This document shows, one piece after another, positions 44,442 to 52,165 of a DNA stretch of 64,000 nucleotides. The notes beneath the pieces were generated by a model. The model saw nothing but the letters and a program-made list of their open reading frames with translations, did not search any database and was not told where the DNA came from. The translations under genes and the position numbers were made by a program. Each line of letters begins with the position of its first letter. The stretch's first letter is position 1. Source of the DNA: Hazenella coriacea (lineage in GTDB: Bacteria > Bacillota > Bacilli > Thermoactinomycetales > Thermoactinomycetaceae); contig NZ_SMAG01000010.1 in assembly GCF_004341825.1 (NCBI RefSeq), positions 19,504 through 83,503 on the forward strand, written 5' to 3'.

Positions 44442-45449
44442 GTGAAAGCAGTCCATGCACAGCATTTAACTAAAGAGTTTAAAGTTTATCAAAGCCGCCC
44501 AGGGTTAGCTGGAGCTTTTCGGGATTTATTGAATCGTGAGTATCGTACGATCCGAGCTGTCGATCAAATTGATTTAGAGATCGATCAAGGTGAATCAGTG
44601 GGTTATATTGGAGAGAATGGAGCCGGCAAATCAACAACGATTAAAATGCTAACGGGGATTTTACAGCCTACTGCAGGTGAATTACAAGTGAATGGATATG
44701 ATCCCCACCGGCAACGAGAAAAGTTTGTCAAAACCATTGGTGTCGTTTTTGGTCAACGAAGTCAACTCTGGTGGGATATTGCTGTTCAAGAATCATTTCG
44801 TCTATTACAAAAAGTATACCAGGTTCCATCGGATCAATATCACAAACATTTGTCGCGTATGGTTGAAGTCTTAGAAATTGGGAACTTATTAGATCAGCCC
44901 GTGCGGAAGCTTAGTTTGGGACAACGAATGCGTTGTGAATTAGTGGCATCATTGATCCATCAGCCTTCCCTTCTTTTTTTAGATGAACCGACGATTGGTT
45001 TAGATGTCTTAGTGAAAGAGAATATTCGTCAATTTCTCAAAGAGATGAATCAAGAGTTGGGAACAACAATTATGTTAACGACCCATGATTTATCAGACAT
45101 TGAAGCCCTTTGCTCCCGAGTGGTGATGTTGGATAAAGGAAAAATCATTTATGATGGTAGCTTACAAAGATTGAGATCTGAATGGGGAGGAACGAAAAAG
45201 GTCCACTTGGAAATGGAGCGTCCTGTTCAGATTCAGGAGTTAGAGACGTGGACGGAAGGACTGATGATCCGTTGGGAACAGAGAGGTCCTCAGCAAGTGA
45301 TTGCATATGTAGAACAAGGAGAAGCGAGTGTATCTGAGGTTTTATCGAAACTAGTACAGCATATCGCTATTCATGAGATGGTGATTCAAGAGACCTCCAC
45401 TGAAGAGATTGTTCGCAAGATCTATCAGGAGGGGATGACGCTTGCATAA
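44442..45449 (+). CDS. ABC-2 type transporter ATPase
   Basis: 335 residues, GTG start at 44442 behind GGGGGATGAG. Walker A GENGAGKSTT (about 58-67), Q-loop VVFGQRSQLWWD, signature LSLGQRMRCEL (about 155-165), Walker B LLFLDEPTIGLD and switch His in LTTHDLSDIE. The FGQRSQLWWD Q-loop and a C-terminal regulatory extension of about 90 residues are characteristic of the NatA-like uncharacterised export group whose permeases follow here. Its stop overlaps the first permease start. Confidence 0.92.
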   Translation: MKAVHAQHLTKEFKVYQSRPGLAGAFRDLLNREYRTIRAVDQIDLEIDQGESVGYIGENGAGKSTTIKMLTGILQPTAGELQVNGYDPHRQREKFVKTIGVVFGQRSQLWWDIAVQESFRLLQKVYQVPSDQYHKHLSRMVEVLEIGNLLDQPVRKLSLGQRMRCELVASLIHQPSLLFLDEPTIGLDVLVKENIRQFLKEMNQELGTTIMLTTHDLSDIEALCSRVVMLDKGKIIYDGSLQRLRSEWGGTKKVHLEMERPVQIQELETWTEGLMIRWEQRGPQQVIAYVEQGEASVSEVLSKLVQHIAIHEMVIQETSTEEIVRKIYQEGMTLA

Positions 45450-46242
45450 GCTGAACATGTACTGGGAAGTGATTCGCATCCGCTTTTTGATGATGCTTGC
45501 TTATCGGGTGAACTATTATAGTGGAATCATTATTTATAGTTTAAATATCGGAGTGAATTACTTTCTATGGATGTCCATTTATGGAGATCAACCCAGTTTA
45601 CAAGGTTTAACCGCTATTCAGATGGCTACGTATATTGCAATCTCTTGGATGGCAAGAGCCTTATATTTTAATAATCTAGATCGCGAAATTGCTCAAGAAA
45701 TTCGTGATGGAACAGTTGCGATTCAGCTGATTCGTCCCTATCATTATTTGCTTGTCAAAGCAGCTCAGGGCTTTGGAGAAGGAATATTTCGTCTGCTCCT
45801 CTTTAGTGTTCCAGGAATGATTATCATTTCCTTTATTTTTCCGATCCACTTACCTGTTTTTTCAGAAGTCTGGTTTAAGTTTGCCCTTAGTCTGTTGCTG
45901 GGTTTTATTGTAAATGTTCAAGTCAATATCATCACAGGTTTGGGTGCCTTTTTTATTTTAAATAATCAAGGGTTGATTCGGGCGAAACGTGTAGCTGTCG
46001 ATTTATTGTCAGGGTTGATTATTCCAATCACGTTTTACCCCGAGTGGGCACAATCGATTTTATCCTTTTTACCCTTTCAGGCAATTAGCTATCTTCCCAG
46101 TATGATTCTAGTGAAAGACTTTGCGGGTGATCAGTTGGTCCAAGCTCTTGGAATACAAGTACTTTGGTGTATTTTTTTGTGGATTCCCATTCAAGTGATT
46201 TGGCTTAAAGCAAGAAAAACTTTAGTGGTACAAGGTGGTTAA
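45442..46242 (+). CDS. ABC-2 type permease, subunit 1
   Basis: 266 residues, six membrane helices. It overlaps the ATPase gene by 8 bases (TTG start at 45442). Typical features are MYWEVIRIRFLMMLAYRVNY at the N-terminus, an amphipathic IAQEIRDGTVAIQLIRPYHY stretch (about residues 84-103) and ISYLPSMILVKD near the end. It pairs with the next gene; together they form an asymmetric membrane channel for the ATPase. Substrate unknown. Confidence 0.85.
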   Translation: MHKLNMYWEVIRIRFLMMLAYRVNYYSGIIIYSLNIGVNYFLWMSIYGDQPSLQGLTAIQMATYIAISWMARALYFNNLDREIAQEIRDGTVAIQLIRPYHYLLVKAAQGFGEGIFRLLLFSVPGMIIISFIFPIHLPVFSEVWFKFALSLLLGFIVNVQVNIITGLGAFFILNNQGLIRAKRVAVDLLSGLIIPITFYPEWAQSILSFLPFQAISYLPSMILVKDFAGDQLVQALGIQVLWCIFLWIPIQVIWLKARKTLVVQGG

Positions 46243-46244
46243 AT

Positions 46245-47030
46245 ATGTTCCATCTTCAGTTGTTTATTGAATATATCAAGCAATATTTAAAGTCTAGAAT
46301 GTCATATCGTTGGGATTTTGTCGCTCAATTTACCACAGATTTTCTATTTCAGGCAGTGAACCTAGTCTTTATCTTAGTAGTTTTTCAACACACTTCAAGT
46401 CTTAGTGGTTGGAATCAATATGAAGTCATATTTATTTATGGTTACTTCTTAATTCCTTGGGCAATCTTCACTTCTTTTTTCAATCTGTGGGATTTTAATG
46501 ATCGTTATATTATTAAAGGTGAACTGGATCGAGTTCTTACAAGACCCGTTCATAGCTTACTTCAGGTGATTATGGAAACGATGACGCCTGAATCAATGAT
46601 TGGGATTCTCACAGGAGGGATTGTGATGGGTTATGGAATGACCCATCTGGATCTTCATTGGACATTATTAGATGTGATCTGGTTCATTTTATTTACGTTG
46701 GGAGGAGTAGCCGTCTATGCTGGAATTTATATTGCGTTAACCAGTATCAGCCTCTACACCGACTCCAAATCAGATATCCAGCCCATTATCTATAACATTG
46801 GTACTTATGGGCGTTATCCGATCAATATCTATCACTGGACGGTTCAATTTGTGCTTACTTGGCTCTTACCATTCGCTTTTGTGGGCTTTTATCCCGCAAG
46901 CTATCTACTCGATGAAGATCGATGGATGTTCTATGCCATGCTGACCCCCGTTGTGGGAGTTGTGTATCTAGGACTAGGAATTTATCTATGGAACCGAGGG
47001 ATTCGTCATTATCGTGGAGCTGGAAACTAA
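46245..47030 (+). CDS. ABC-2 type permease, subunit 2
   Basis: 261 residues, six membrane helices, starting 2 bases after the previous stop. It has the matching motif RYIIKGELDRVLTRPVHSLL (about residues 87-106) and a TWLLPFAFVGFYPASYLL near the C-terminus. Belongs to the same two-permease group as its neighbour. The operon ends in a terminator 15 bases after the stop. Confidence 0.85.
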   Translation: MFHLQLFIEYIKQYLKSRMSYRWDFVAQFTTDFLFQAVNLVFILVVFQHTSSLSGWNQYEVIFIYGYFLIPWAIFTSFFNLWDFNDRYIIKGELDRVLTRPVHSLLQVIMETMTPESMIGILTGGIVMGYGMTHLDLHWTLLDVIWFILFTLGGVAVYAGIYIALTSISLYTDSKSDIQPIIYNIGTYGRYPINIYHWTVQFVLTWLLPFAFVGFYPASYLLDEDRWMFYAMLTPVVGVVYLGLGIYLWNRGIRHYRGAGN

Positions 47031-47044
47031 ATAGATCAATGTTG

Positions 47045-47086
47045 TAGCCTCTCCTAGATAGAAATTCTGGGGAGGCTATTATTTTT
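47045..47086 (+). terminator. Terminator after the ABC-2 operon
   Basis: TAGCCTCTCC (47045-47054) pairs with GGGGAGGCTA (47069-47078), one G-T pair, followed by a T-rich run. Confidence 0.8.
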
Positions 47087-47132
47087 AATTTAGTAGTGTT
47101 GATATGGCTATGATTACCTAAATCTTAGAGCG

Positions 47133-47187
47133 TCGGAGCTCGATGTTCACTTTTCATGAGTTTGTACCTTGCGAAGAAGAAATGAAG
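47133..47187. repeat. Dispersed 55-bp repeat, copy A
   Basis: About four fifths identical to 51540-51594 (same orientation), beginning TCGGAGCTCGAT and containing TTGTACCTTGC. Differences fall mostly where a minus-strand reading frame would have third positions: both copies can be read as FARYKLM...RAP before a stop, so it may be the 3' end of an old minus-strand gene. Confidence 0.7.
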
Positions 47188-47194
47188 TGTATTA

Positions 47195-47287
47195 AAAAGT
47201 TATTGGCTTGGTATTTGGAAAGCTCCTCGTGCTACCATCCATGATGTGATGAAAGGAATGGATCTTGGAATACAGTTTATAGAATAA
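47195..47287 (+). pseudogene. Truncated copy of the Yip1-family gene
   Basis: This stretch reads KSYWLGIWKAPRATIHDVMK, closely matching residues 6-25 of the intact Yip1-type protein at 48632 (KSYWLRIWKEPRVAIHDAMK), and DNA identity is high. After about 20 codons the match ends and a stop follows at 47285-47287. No start codon or ribosome site remains. It is a 5' fragment left by a duplication or deletion, placed directly after repeat copy A. Confidence 0.8.
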
Positions 47288-47308
47288 CATTTGGAGAAGT
47301 GAGATAAA

Positions 47309-47803
47309 ATGATTGATAAATTAAAAGAGTTAATAGAAGGTAGCTTTTTAGAAGATATTTATTTAACGGGATTTGTGGGTATTGAGAATGAACCTGCTGA
47401 ATTTTATGCGGATGATCGCTTTTTGTATTTTGAGTTTAGTGATCGATTTATAGAATTTGAATCTATTGATCAATTTTCTAGACTTCGTATTACAATCGTT
47501 GACTTGATTAGGCATGAATTTGAACTAGAGGAAGATATGATTCCTGGTAAATCTAGAATTAGTCAGGTTGTATTCAAAAATCCCTTAGCGGATGCAAGTA
47601 TGTGTTTTTACAATTTTGAAGCAAGGGAGAGTGGTGTATTATGTGATGCCTTACAGATTAACTTATCTAACGGGCAGAATATTTTTTTAGATCCATCCTT
47701 CTTAGGGATTAATATGGGTGGTTTAGATGTACAGGATGTTTGGAAAGATAATTTAATTGATGGAATAGTACCCAAGAAAACATATATAGATTTTGCTCAC
47801 TAA
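47309..47803 (+). CDS. Uncharacterised acidic protein (164 aa), possible orphan immunity protein
   Basis: ATG 47309 follows TTGGAGAAGTGAG. The protein is acidic, without membrane segments, and mixes strands and short helices (DRFLYFEFSDRFIEFESI, SRLRITIVDLIRHEFELEED in parts, DALQINLSNGQNIFLDPSF). I recognise no family. Its acidic composition, size, own terminator and location between a truncated and an intact copy of the toxin-associated Yip1 gene fit an immunity gene whose toxin has been lost. This role is inferred from context only. Confidence 0.5.
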   Translation: MIDKLKELIEGSFLEDIYLTGFVGIENEPAEFYADDRFLYFEFSDRFIEFESIDQFSRLRITIVDLIRHEFELEEDMIPGKSRISQVVFKNPLADASMCFYNFEARESGVLCDALQINLSNGQNIFLDPSFLGINMGGLDVQDVWKDNLIDGIVPKKTYIDFAH

Positions 47804-47982
47804 TTTACCTAATCAAACTTTGATTATAAAAAGTATATCAGAAATCTATCTGAATATTTCAGATGGCAGAGATAGTTTCAAATATCATTCTTAGAGGATC
47901 CCTTTTTTGATTCTGAGAAAAATATATTATAGTACTTCTTTCCTGATTAAAGTGAGTTGTTCTTGAATGGAAATTAATATGG

Positions 47983-48017
47983 TAGCCTCCTTAGATTCCA
48001 AGAGAGGCTATTTTTTT
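47983..48017 (+). terminator. Terminator after the acidic orphan gene
   Basis: TAGCCTC (47983-47989) pairs with GAGGCTA (48004-48010), followed by seven T. The stem sequence repeats that of the terminator at 47045, which fits a local duplication. Confidence 0.75.
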
Positions 48018-48077
48018 ATGTTATTTATTTTCTAATTAAATAAATTTTAGAAAATAATCTATTTACTAATTCAATTT

Positions 48078-48086
48078 TGTTATAAT
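48078..48086 (+). promoter_or_regulatory. Extended -10 promoter candidate of the toxin operon
   Basis: TGTTATAAT gives a consensus extended -10 (TGnTATAAT), about 50 bases before the signal peptidase start; the -35 is poor. Apart from this and the terminator above, 47804-48137 holds nothing I can identify. Confidence 0.45.
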
Positions 48087-48137
48087 AAACAAGGATAAAA
48101 ATATGCTGAATAGTTCCATGGATGAAGGAGGTTTTGT

Positions 48138-48635
48138 ATGGAGTTGATCACTTCCAAAAAGCGATTATGGATAATGATTGGAATTGCTTGTTCGATAGTG
48201 ATTTTGCTATTTTGGATCTACTCATTTTTCTACACATTTTATCAAGTGGATGGAAATAGTATGGAACCTGCTTTGAAAAATGGAGAAGTTTATACTGTTC
48301 ATAAAAATTACTCTACGATTCATCGAGGAGATATTGTTGTATTTCATTCCTCACAAGAAAAGATGGATTTCATCAAGCGAGTGATTGCTCTTCCAGGAGA
48401 GACGATCGAGATTCGAGATCATCGCGTCTATATCAATGGAACGGTTCTCCCTGAGCCGTATATTGCTAAATATCCAGAGATTAAAGATATTGAACCTACT
48501 AAAATTCCTGAAAATAGCTACTATGTGTTGGGGGATGAACGACTTTATAGTTTTGATAGCCGACAGCTAGGTCCCATATCTCAAGCCGATCTGATTGGCA
48601 TGATCAAACCCGAAGAGAGAGGTGTCACCAGATGA
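48138..48635 (+). CDS. Type I signal peptidase, toxin-operon copy
   Basis: 165 residues with one N-terminal membrane helix (about 10-34), catalytic Ser41 in DGNSMEPAL, Lys80 in FIKRVIALPGE and a modified box LGDERLYSFDSRQLG, where the usual GDNR is GDER. ATG 48138 follows GATGAAGGAGG. It overlaps the next gene by 4 bases (ATGA), so it is tightly coupled to the Yip1 and toxin genes. It differs from the housekeeping-like signal peptidase at 14731 and may be dedicated to cargo of this operon. Confidence 0.88.
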   Translation: MELITSKKRLWIMIGIACSIVILLFWIYSFFYTFYQVDGNSMEPALKNGEVYTVHKNYSTIHRGDIVVFHSSQEKMDFIKRVIALPGETIEIRDHRVYINGTVLPEPYIAKYPEIKDIEPTKIPENSYYVLGDERLYSFDSRQLGPISQADLIGMIKPEERGVTR

Positions 48636-49246
48636 TTCAGGTACTGAAAAGTTATTGGCTTCGTATTTGGAAAGAACCTCGTGTTGCCATCCATGATGCC
48701 ATGAAGGAAACTACACCAGCTCTTTCTATTCTTTTAATTTCTCTATTTGGGATCACTCTATTTGTAGAGCAAGCATCGATGCGTGATATGGGGGATACCA
48801 CTTCAGGTGGGGCGTTATTTATACTAGCTTTCATCATCGGACCGATCTTAGGAGCCCTTGCCTGGTTGATCCTAACTCTTGTTATTCACGGTTCGTCACG
48901 TTTATTTGGTGGTGTCGCTACATTTACGGAAACAAGGCAAGCTGTTACGTGGGCAACGATTCCTTATACCTCCAAATGGGTGCTTCTGCTACCAATGTTA
49001 TTGATCTTTCGTGGTGAACTCTTTCTGTCGAAAACACCCATTATGGATGATTCTATGTTTTTACTCATCCTCTTCCTCATCTTTAGTGTTTTAGATCTAG
49101 CCATGACGGTGATTTACTATGTAATTTTTTCGAAGATCATGGGAGAAGTCAACGACTTTTCAGCTTGGAAAGGTTTTGCCTCCATCTTTTTCATTCCCTT
49201 CACTTTATTTTTCTTACTCATTATCGCTTCACTTACATTTGCATAG
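48632..49246 (+). CDS. Yip1-family membrane protein
   Basis: 204 residues. A basic N-terminal amphipathic part (VLKSYWLRIWKEPRVAIHDA) is followed by five membrane helices, with the Yip1 domain pattern GPILGALAWLILTLVIHGSSRLFGG (in parts, about 70-94) and a conserved ATFTETRQAVTWATIPY loop. Bacterial Yip1 proteins are poorly characterised integral membrane proteins. Its tight placement between a signal peptidase and the toxin suggests a role in membrane handling or export. A truncated copy lies at 47195-47287. Confidence 0.82.
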   Translation: MIQVLKSYWLRIWKEPRVAIHDAMKETTPALSILLISLFGITLFVEQASMRDMGDTTSGGALFILAFIIGPILGALAWLILTLVIHGSSRLFGGVATFTETRQAVTWATIPYTSKWVLLLPMLLIFRGELFLSKTPIMDDSMFLLILFLIFSVLDLAMTVIYYVIFSKIMGEVNDFSAWKGFASIFFIPFTLFFLLIIASLTFA

Positions 49247-49269
49247 AGAGAAGAAAGGAGAATCGAGCC

Positions 49270-50775
49270 ATGAATTTTTTGGAGCTTCTTAGACGTTGGC
49301 AACGGCCCCTTTCTTCTCAAAAAGGATCGTCAACGTTACAGTATGTGATTATTATTGCCGTGGGTGTCCTTCTAGCAGCGATTCTATTTATGTTTATGAA
49401 AGACTCCCTGATGCAAACGAAAGTGGAAGACAAAGTAACCCAAGCACTGGATGGCAAAACAACGCCTCCAGTCTCGCAACCCAATTCGGAACATTCCAAT
49501 GAACAAACAAATGGGAATGATCCTATAAATGATCCAAAGCCTTCTACCCCTCCTTCTAATTCCTCCTCAGATTCAGATCAAAAAGACGAAAAGAAGGAAG
49601 GAGTCTTTGATTGGATTTCAGACAAATGGGATAAAGGAACGGGTTGGGTCTCAGATAAATGGGATAAAGGAACCAAATGGGCCTCAGATACCTGGGATGA
49701 TGGAGTCGAATGGGCTTCAGATACTTGGAATGATAGTATGGATTGGCTCGGAGATCAGTGGAATCAAATCAAGGAAGGTGATCTGAAACGCATTTGGAAT
49801 GATCCCCTTGGCTATCTAGGTGATATGGTTGGCTGGGAGGATATCAAGGAGACATGGAATAAAATCACCAGTGATCCCCTTGGTTACCTCAAAGATTCGT
49901 GGAATGTCATCAAAGATGGATGGAATGCGGCTTGGGAAGACCCCTTGGGTACTTTGTGGACATTAATCTTCGATAAAGATCAGTTTATGGAAGGTTGGCA
50001 TGGGAAGGATGAGAACGGAGACCATATTCCGATCCTGAATCGGGTCTGGAAGGTAGCCGAAAGTCTCCCATTACCCACTAAGATTTTAAAAGTAGGTAGT
50101 GCAGGGAAGAAGATTCTTGTTCATGATGGTTGTGGGTGTCCGACTGGAAATAACTCTAATCCAAAGCCTAGTTCAAATGGAGATAATAATAACCAGAATA
50201 ACAATTCCAATGAATCTGGGACGAATCATACTCGAAAACCTTCAGGACTTAAAAATGGAAACCCGAATTTCACCTATTCAGTATATGAAGAAAATGGGAA
50301 ACACTATATAAGAACAAGTGATAATAGGGTTATTGAGAATAGATATCATTATACAGGTCCAGTTGAAAAAACAACCAAACAGGGAAACACTTATACTGTT
50401 ACGTATGATAGTAATGGATTCCCGAATTTTGACCCTTGGAAAAAGGCTGAAATTCATTTACCATCAGATGCGATTGTGGGCGGCAGCAGTGATCAAACTC
50501 GGTTTGCAACGATCCTGCTGAAAGAACGATATGTAAAAGAGTATGGAAGTGAGAACTGGAAAGATAGATTGAAAAATCAAGGATTCACTAATGATCAAAT
50601 CGAATCAATAGACAAAGGGGAAGGCTCCATCGGTGGAAAGAATGATCGAAAAACAAAGCTCACATGGCATCATCATCAAGATACAGGAAAACTGATTCTA
50701 GTGCCATATGATTTAAACAACACTTTCAAACATACTGGTGGTCACAAAATTTGGGGTCAACAATCTGGAAACTAG
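49270..50775 (+). CDS. Polymorphic toxin with pilin-like N-terminus and WHH nuclease domain
   Basis: 501 residues; ATG 49270 follows AAAGGAGAATCGAGCC. Residues 10-45 resemble a type IVb prepilin: a basic leader ends in QKG (Gly19), then SSTLQYVIIIAVGVLLAAIL with Gln-Tyr at +5/+6 where pilins have Glu-Tyr. A polar linker (60-112) leads to five Trp-rich 11-residue repeats, helical repeats with DPLGYL, a CGC hinge and Asn/Ser linker (about 293-335), then a C-terminal domain ending in LTWHHHQDTGKLILVP and KHTGGHKIW. That ending matches the WHH group of HNH/EndoVII nucleases, predicted to cut DNA or RNA. A SUKH-type gene follows 24 bases later. Confidence 0.82.
   Translation: MNFLELLRRWQRPLSSQKGSSTLQYVIIIAVGVLLAAILFMFMKDSLMQTKVEDKVTQALDGKTTPPVSQPNSEHSNEQTNGNDPINDPKPSTPPSNSSSDSDQKDEKKEGVFDWISDKWDKGTGWVSDKWDKGTKWASDTWDDGVEWASDTWNDSMDWLGDQWNQIKEGDLKRIWNDPLGYLGDMVGWEDIKETWNKITSDPLGYLKDSWNVIKDGWNAAWEDPLGTLWTLIFDKDQFMEGWHGKDENGDHIPILNRVWKVAESLPLPTKILKVGSAGKKILVHDGCGCPTGNNSNPKPSSNGDNNNQNNNSNESGTNHTRKPSGLKNGNPNFTYSVYEENGKHYIRTSDNRVIENRYHYTGPVEKTTKQGNTYTVTYDSNGFPNFDPWKKAEIHLPSDAIVGGSSDQTRFATILLKERYVKEYGSENWKDRLKNQGFTNDQIESIDKGEGSIGGKNDRKTKLTWHHHQDTGKLILVPYDLNNTFKHTGGHKIWGQQSGN
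49609..49773 (+). repeat. 33-bp repeat encoding five Trp-rich 11-residue units
   Basis: Five units in frame: DWISDKWDKGT, GWVSDKWDKGT, KWASDTWDDGV, EWASDTWNDSM, DWLGDQWNQIK. Each has Trp at positions 2 and 7. DNA copies 1 and 2 are the closest. Confidence 0.9.
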
Positions 50776-50799
50776 TAATCCGTAAAAGGAGTTTGTCAC

Positions 50800-51264
50800 A
50801 TGATTACATGGTTGAAAAGAGAAGTAAAACTTCCTATTGAAGAGTTTGCCCAAATTGAAGAAAGTCTAGGGATCTGCTTTCCACGAGATTATGTGGATTG
50901 GATTCAAAAACATAGACGTCCAGAGAGTGGGCATGCTCACATTCTCATTGATGATGAACCATACCATTTTGATGAACTGTACGATCTAGAGGAAATCATA
51001 GACGAGGTAGAAGCTTTGTTTGAGGGAAATGAGGAACTGAAGGAAACGGGACTCATTGTTCCCATCGGATTTGACTCTGCTTTGAATCCTTATAGCTTTT
51101 ATTACGGACAAAGTCGGGAAAATCCTATTATTATTTGGTTTTCATCTGATGATGCCCTGTCAGAGATCTTTAATGGAACTAAGCTTAATCTGAAACAAGT
51201 TCGCATTGTCAGACAATCATTTACTAAGTTTATTAATGATTTATATGTAAGAACGGATTATTAA
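50800..51264 (+). CDS. SUKH-superfamily (SMI1/KNR4) immunity protein
   Basis: 154 acidic residues; ATG 50800 follows AAAAGGAG. The SMI1/KNR4 pattern is visible: an N-terminal helix ending in EESLGICFPRDYVDWIQKH (about 24-42), then ILIDDEPYHFDELYDLEEI (about 48-66), LIVPIGFDSALNPYSFYYG and IIIWFSSDDALSEIF with a final helix around FTKFINDLY. SUKH proteins are frequent immunity partners of nuclease toxins in polymorphic systems. The position directly behind the WHH toxin makes it the probable cognate inhibitor. Confidence 0.85.
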   Translation: MITWLKREVKLPIEEFAQIEESLGICFPRDYVDWIQKHRRPESGHAHILIDDEPYHFDELYDLEEIIDEVEALFEGNEELKETGLIVPIGFDSALNPYSFYYGQSRENPIIIWFSSDDALSEIFNGTKLNLKQVRIVRQSFTKFINDLYVRTDY

Positions 51265-51362
51265 GTGGAGAAAACTTCTCCTATTGTTCTTAACTTTTCT
51301 TGGTTTAGAAAAAACTGAAGAAAAATTGTACAACTGAATAATCTTTAGGTAGGTAATGATTG

Positions 51363-51410
51363 AAAAAACATGGGAGCGATGGGGAGTATACATTGCTCCC
51401 ATGTTTTTTT
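51363..51410 (+). terminator. Terminator of the toxin-immunity operon
   Basis: A 19-bp stem with one G-T pair (51363-51381 with 51391-51409; AAAAAACATGGGAGC and complement) and T run, about 100 bases after the immunity stop; the symmetric A run allows use from both sides. Confidence 0.88.
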
Positions 51411-51539
51411 AACTGTAGAATACCAATTTGATTGTGGTTTAGAAAAGAGGAATTGGATTGACTTTATTTTTACTTTACTATTGGGGAAAAACAGTGGAGA
51501 ATGGAGATAATATGAGGTTTGAAGGTGATTAAACTTGAC

Positions 51540-51594
51540 TCGGAGCTCGATTTTCGCCCTCCATGAGCTTGTACCTTGCAAAGAAGTGGAGAAG
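51540..51594. repeat. Dispersed 55-bp repeat, copy B
   Basis: Second copy of the sequence at 47133-47187, same orientation, about 280 bases beyond the immunity gene. On the minus strand it reads LLHFFARYKLMEGENRAP and is preceded by further protein-like but stop-interrupted sequence (to about 51700), suggesting the eroded 3' end of a minus-strand gene. Nothing else is recognisable in 51411-51781. Confidence 0.7.
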
Positions 51595-51781
51595 TCCGCT
51601 TCACCCTTTGATTCCGGGAGGAGGCAAACGGCATAGAAGCATCACAAGGAAGAGTAGCTTCCTCTTTTCCTTCATCAAAGGGTTCTGCTATGTAGTGGTA
51701 CAAAGTCAATTCGTCCGAAATATCGACTCCTAACTATGGGTATTTCAACACTACTGTCTTATCAAATCAAGTTCCCCAAAG

Positions 51782-52165
51782 TTAAAATAAATTCTTGGCG
51801 AAATACAGTGCAATGAGACTGGAGATGGCACTCCCACTCACATAGATTGTCGTGGTGAGCCAGTCTTTTTTTTGTATCAGTTTTACTACTTCAACACTAA
51901 AGGTAGAAAGGGTTGTGTATCCGCCTAAAAATCCTTTTGTTAATATAGGAAATAGGAACATAGACCAAGAGAAATAACTACTTTCCTGTAATCCGAGGAG
52001 AATTCCTAAGAGAAAGCAGCCAGAAAAATTAATGATCCATGTAGCTAGTGGAAAGCGACTCCATCTTGGATGTTGAGAGACTATTTTTTGCGAAAGAAAA
52101 AAACGGAGCATCGCCCCTATACTTCCGCCAATTCCGATGAGTAGTAGTTGGATGAACGGTGTCAA
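51782..52165 (-). CDS. crcB: Fluoride channel CrcB/Fluc, second subunit
   Basis: 127 residues and four membrane helices, with GIGGSIGAMLRFFLSQ at the N-terminus, ATWIINFSGCFLLGILLG (conserved Asn) and KGFLGGYTTLSTFSVE (about residues 73-88), the Fluc signature. The protein forms dual-topology fluoride export channels. Start chosen at TTG 52165, nine bases after AAGGGGG; it overlaps the stop of the other crcB gene in TTGA, so the two are translationally coupled and probably make a heterodimer. Confidence 0.9.
   Translation of the reverse strand: MTPFIQLLLIGIGGSIGAMLRFFLSQKIVSQHPRWSRFPLATWIINFSGCFLLGILLGLQESSYFSWSMFLFPILTKGFLGGYTTLSTFSVEVVKLIQKKDWLTTTIYVSGSAISSLIALYFAKNLF

Noticed and set aside
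51470..51709. 79-codon minus-strand frame over repeat copy B
   Set aside because: It has no ribosome site and a different frame of the same strand gives the conserved FARYKLM reading, so this frame is probably a shadow of a remnant.
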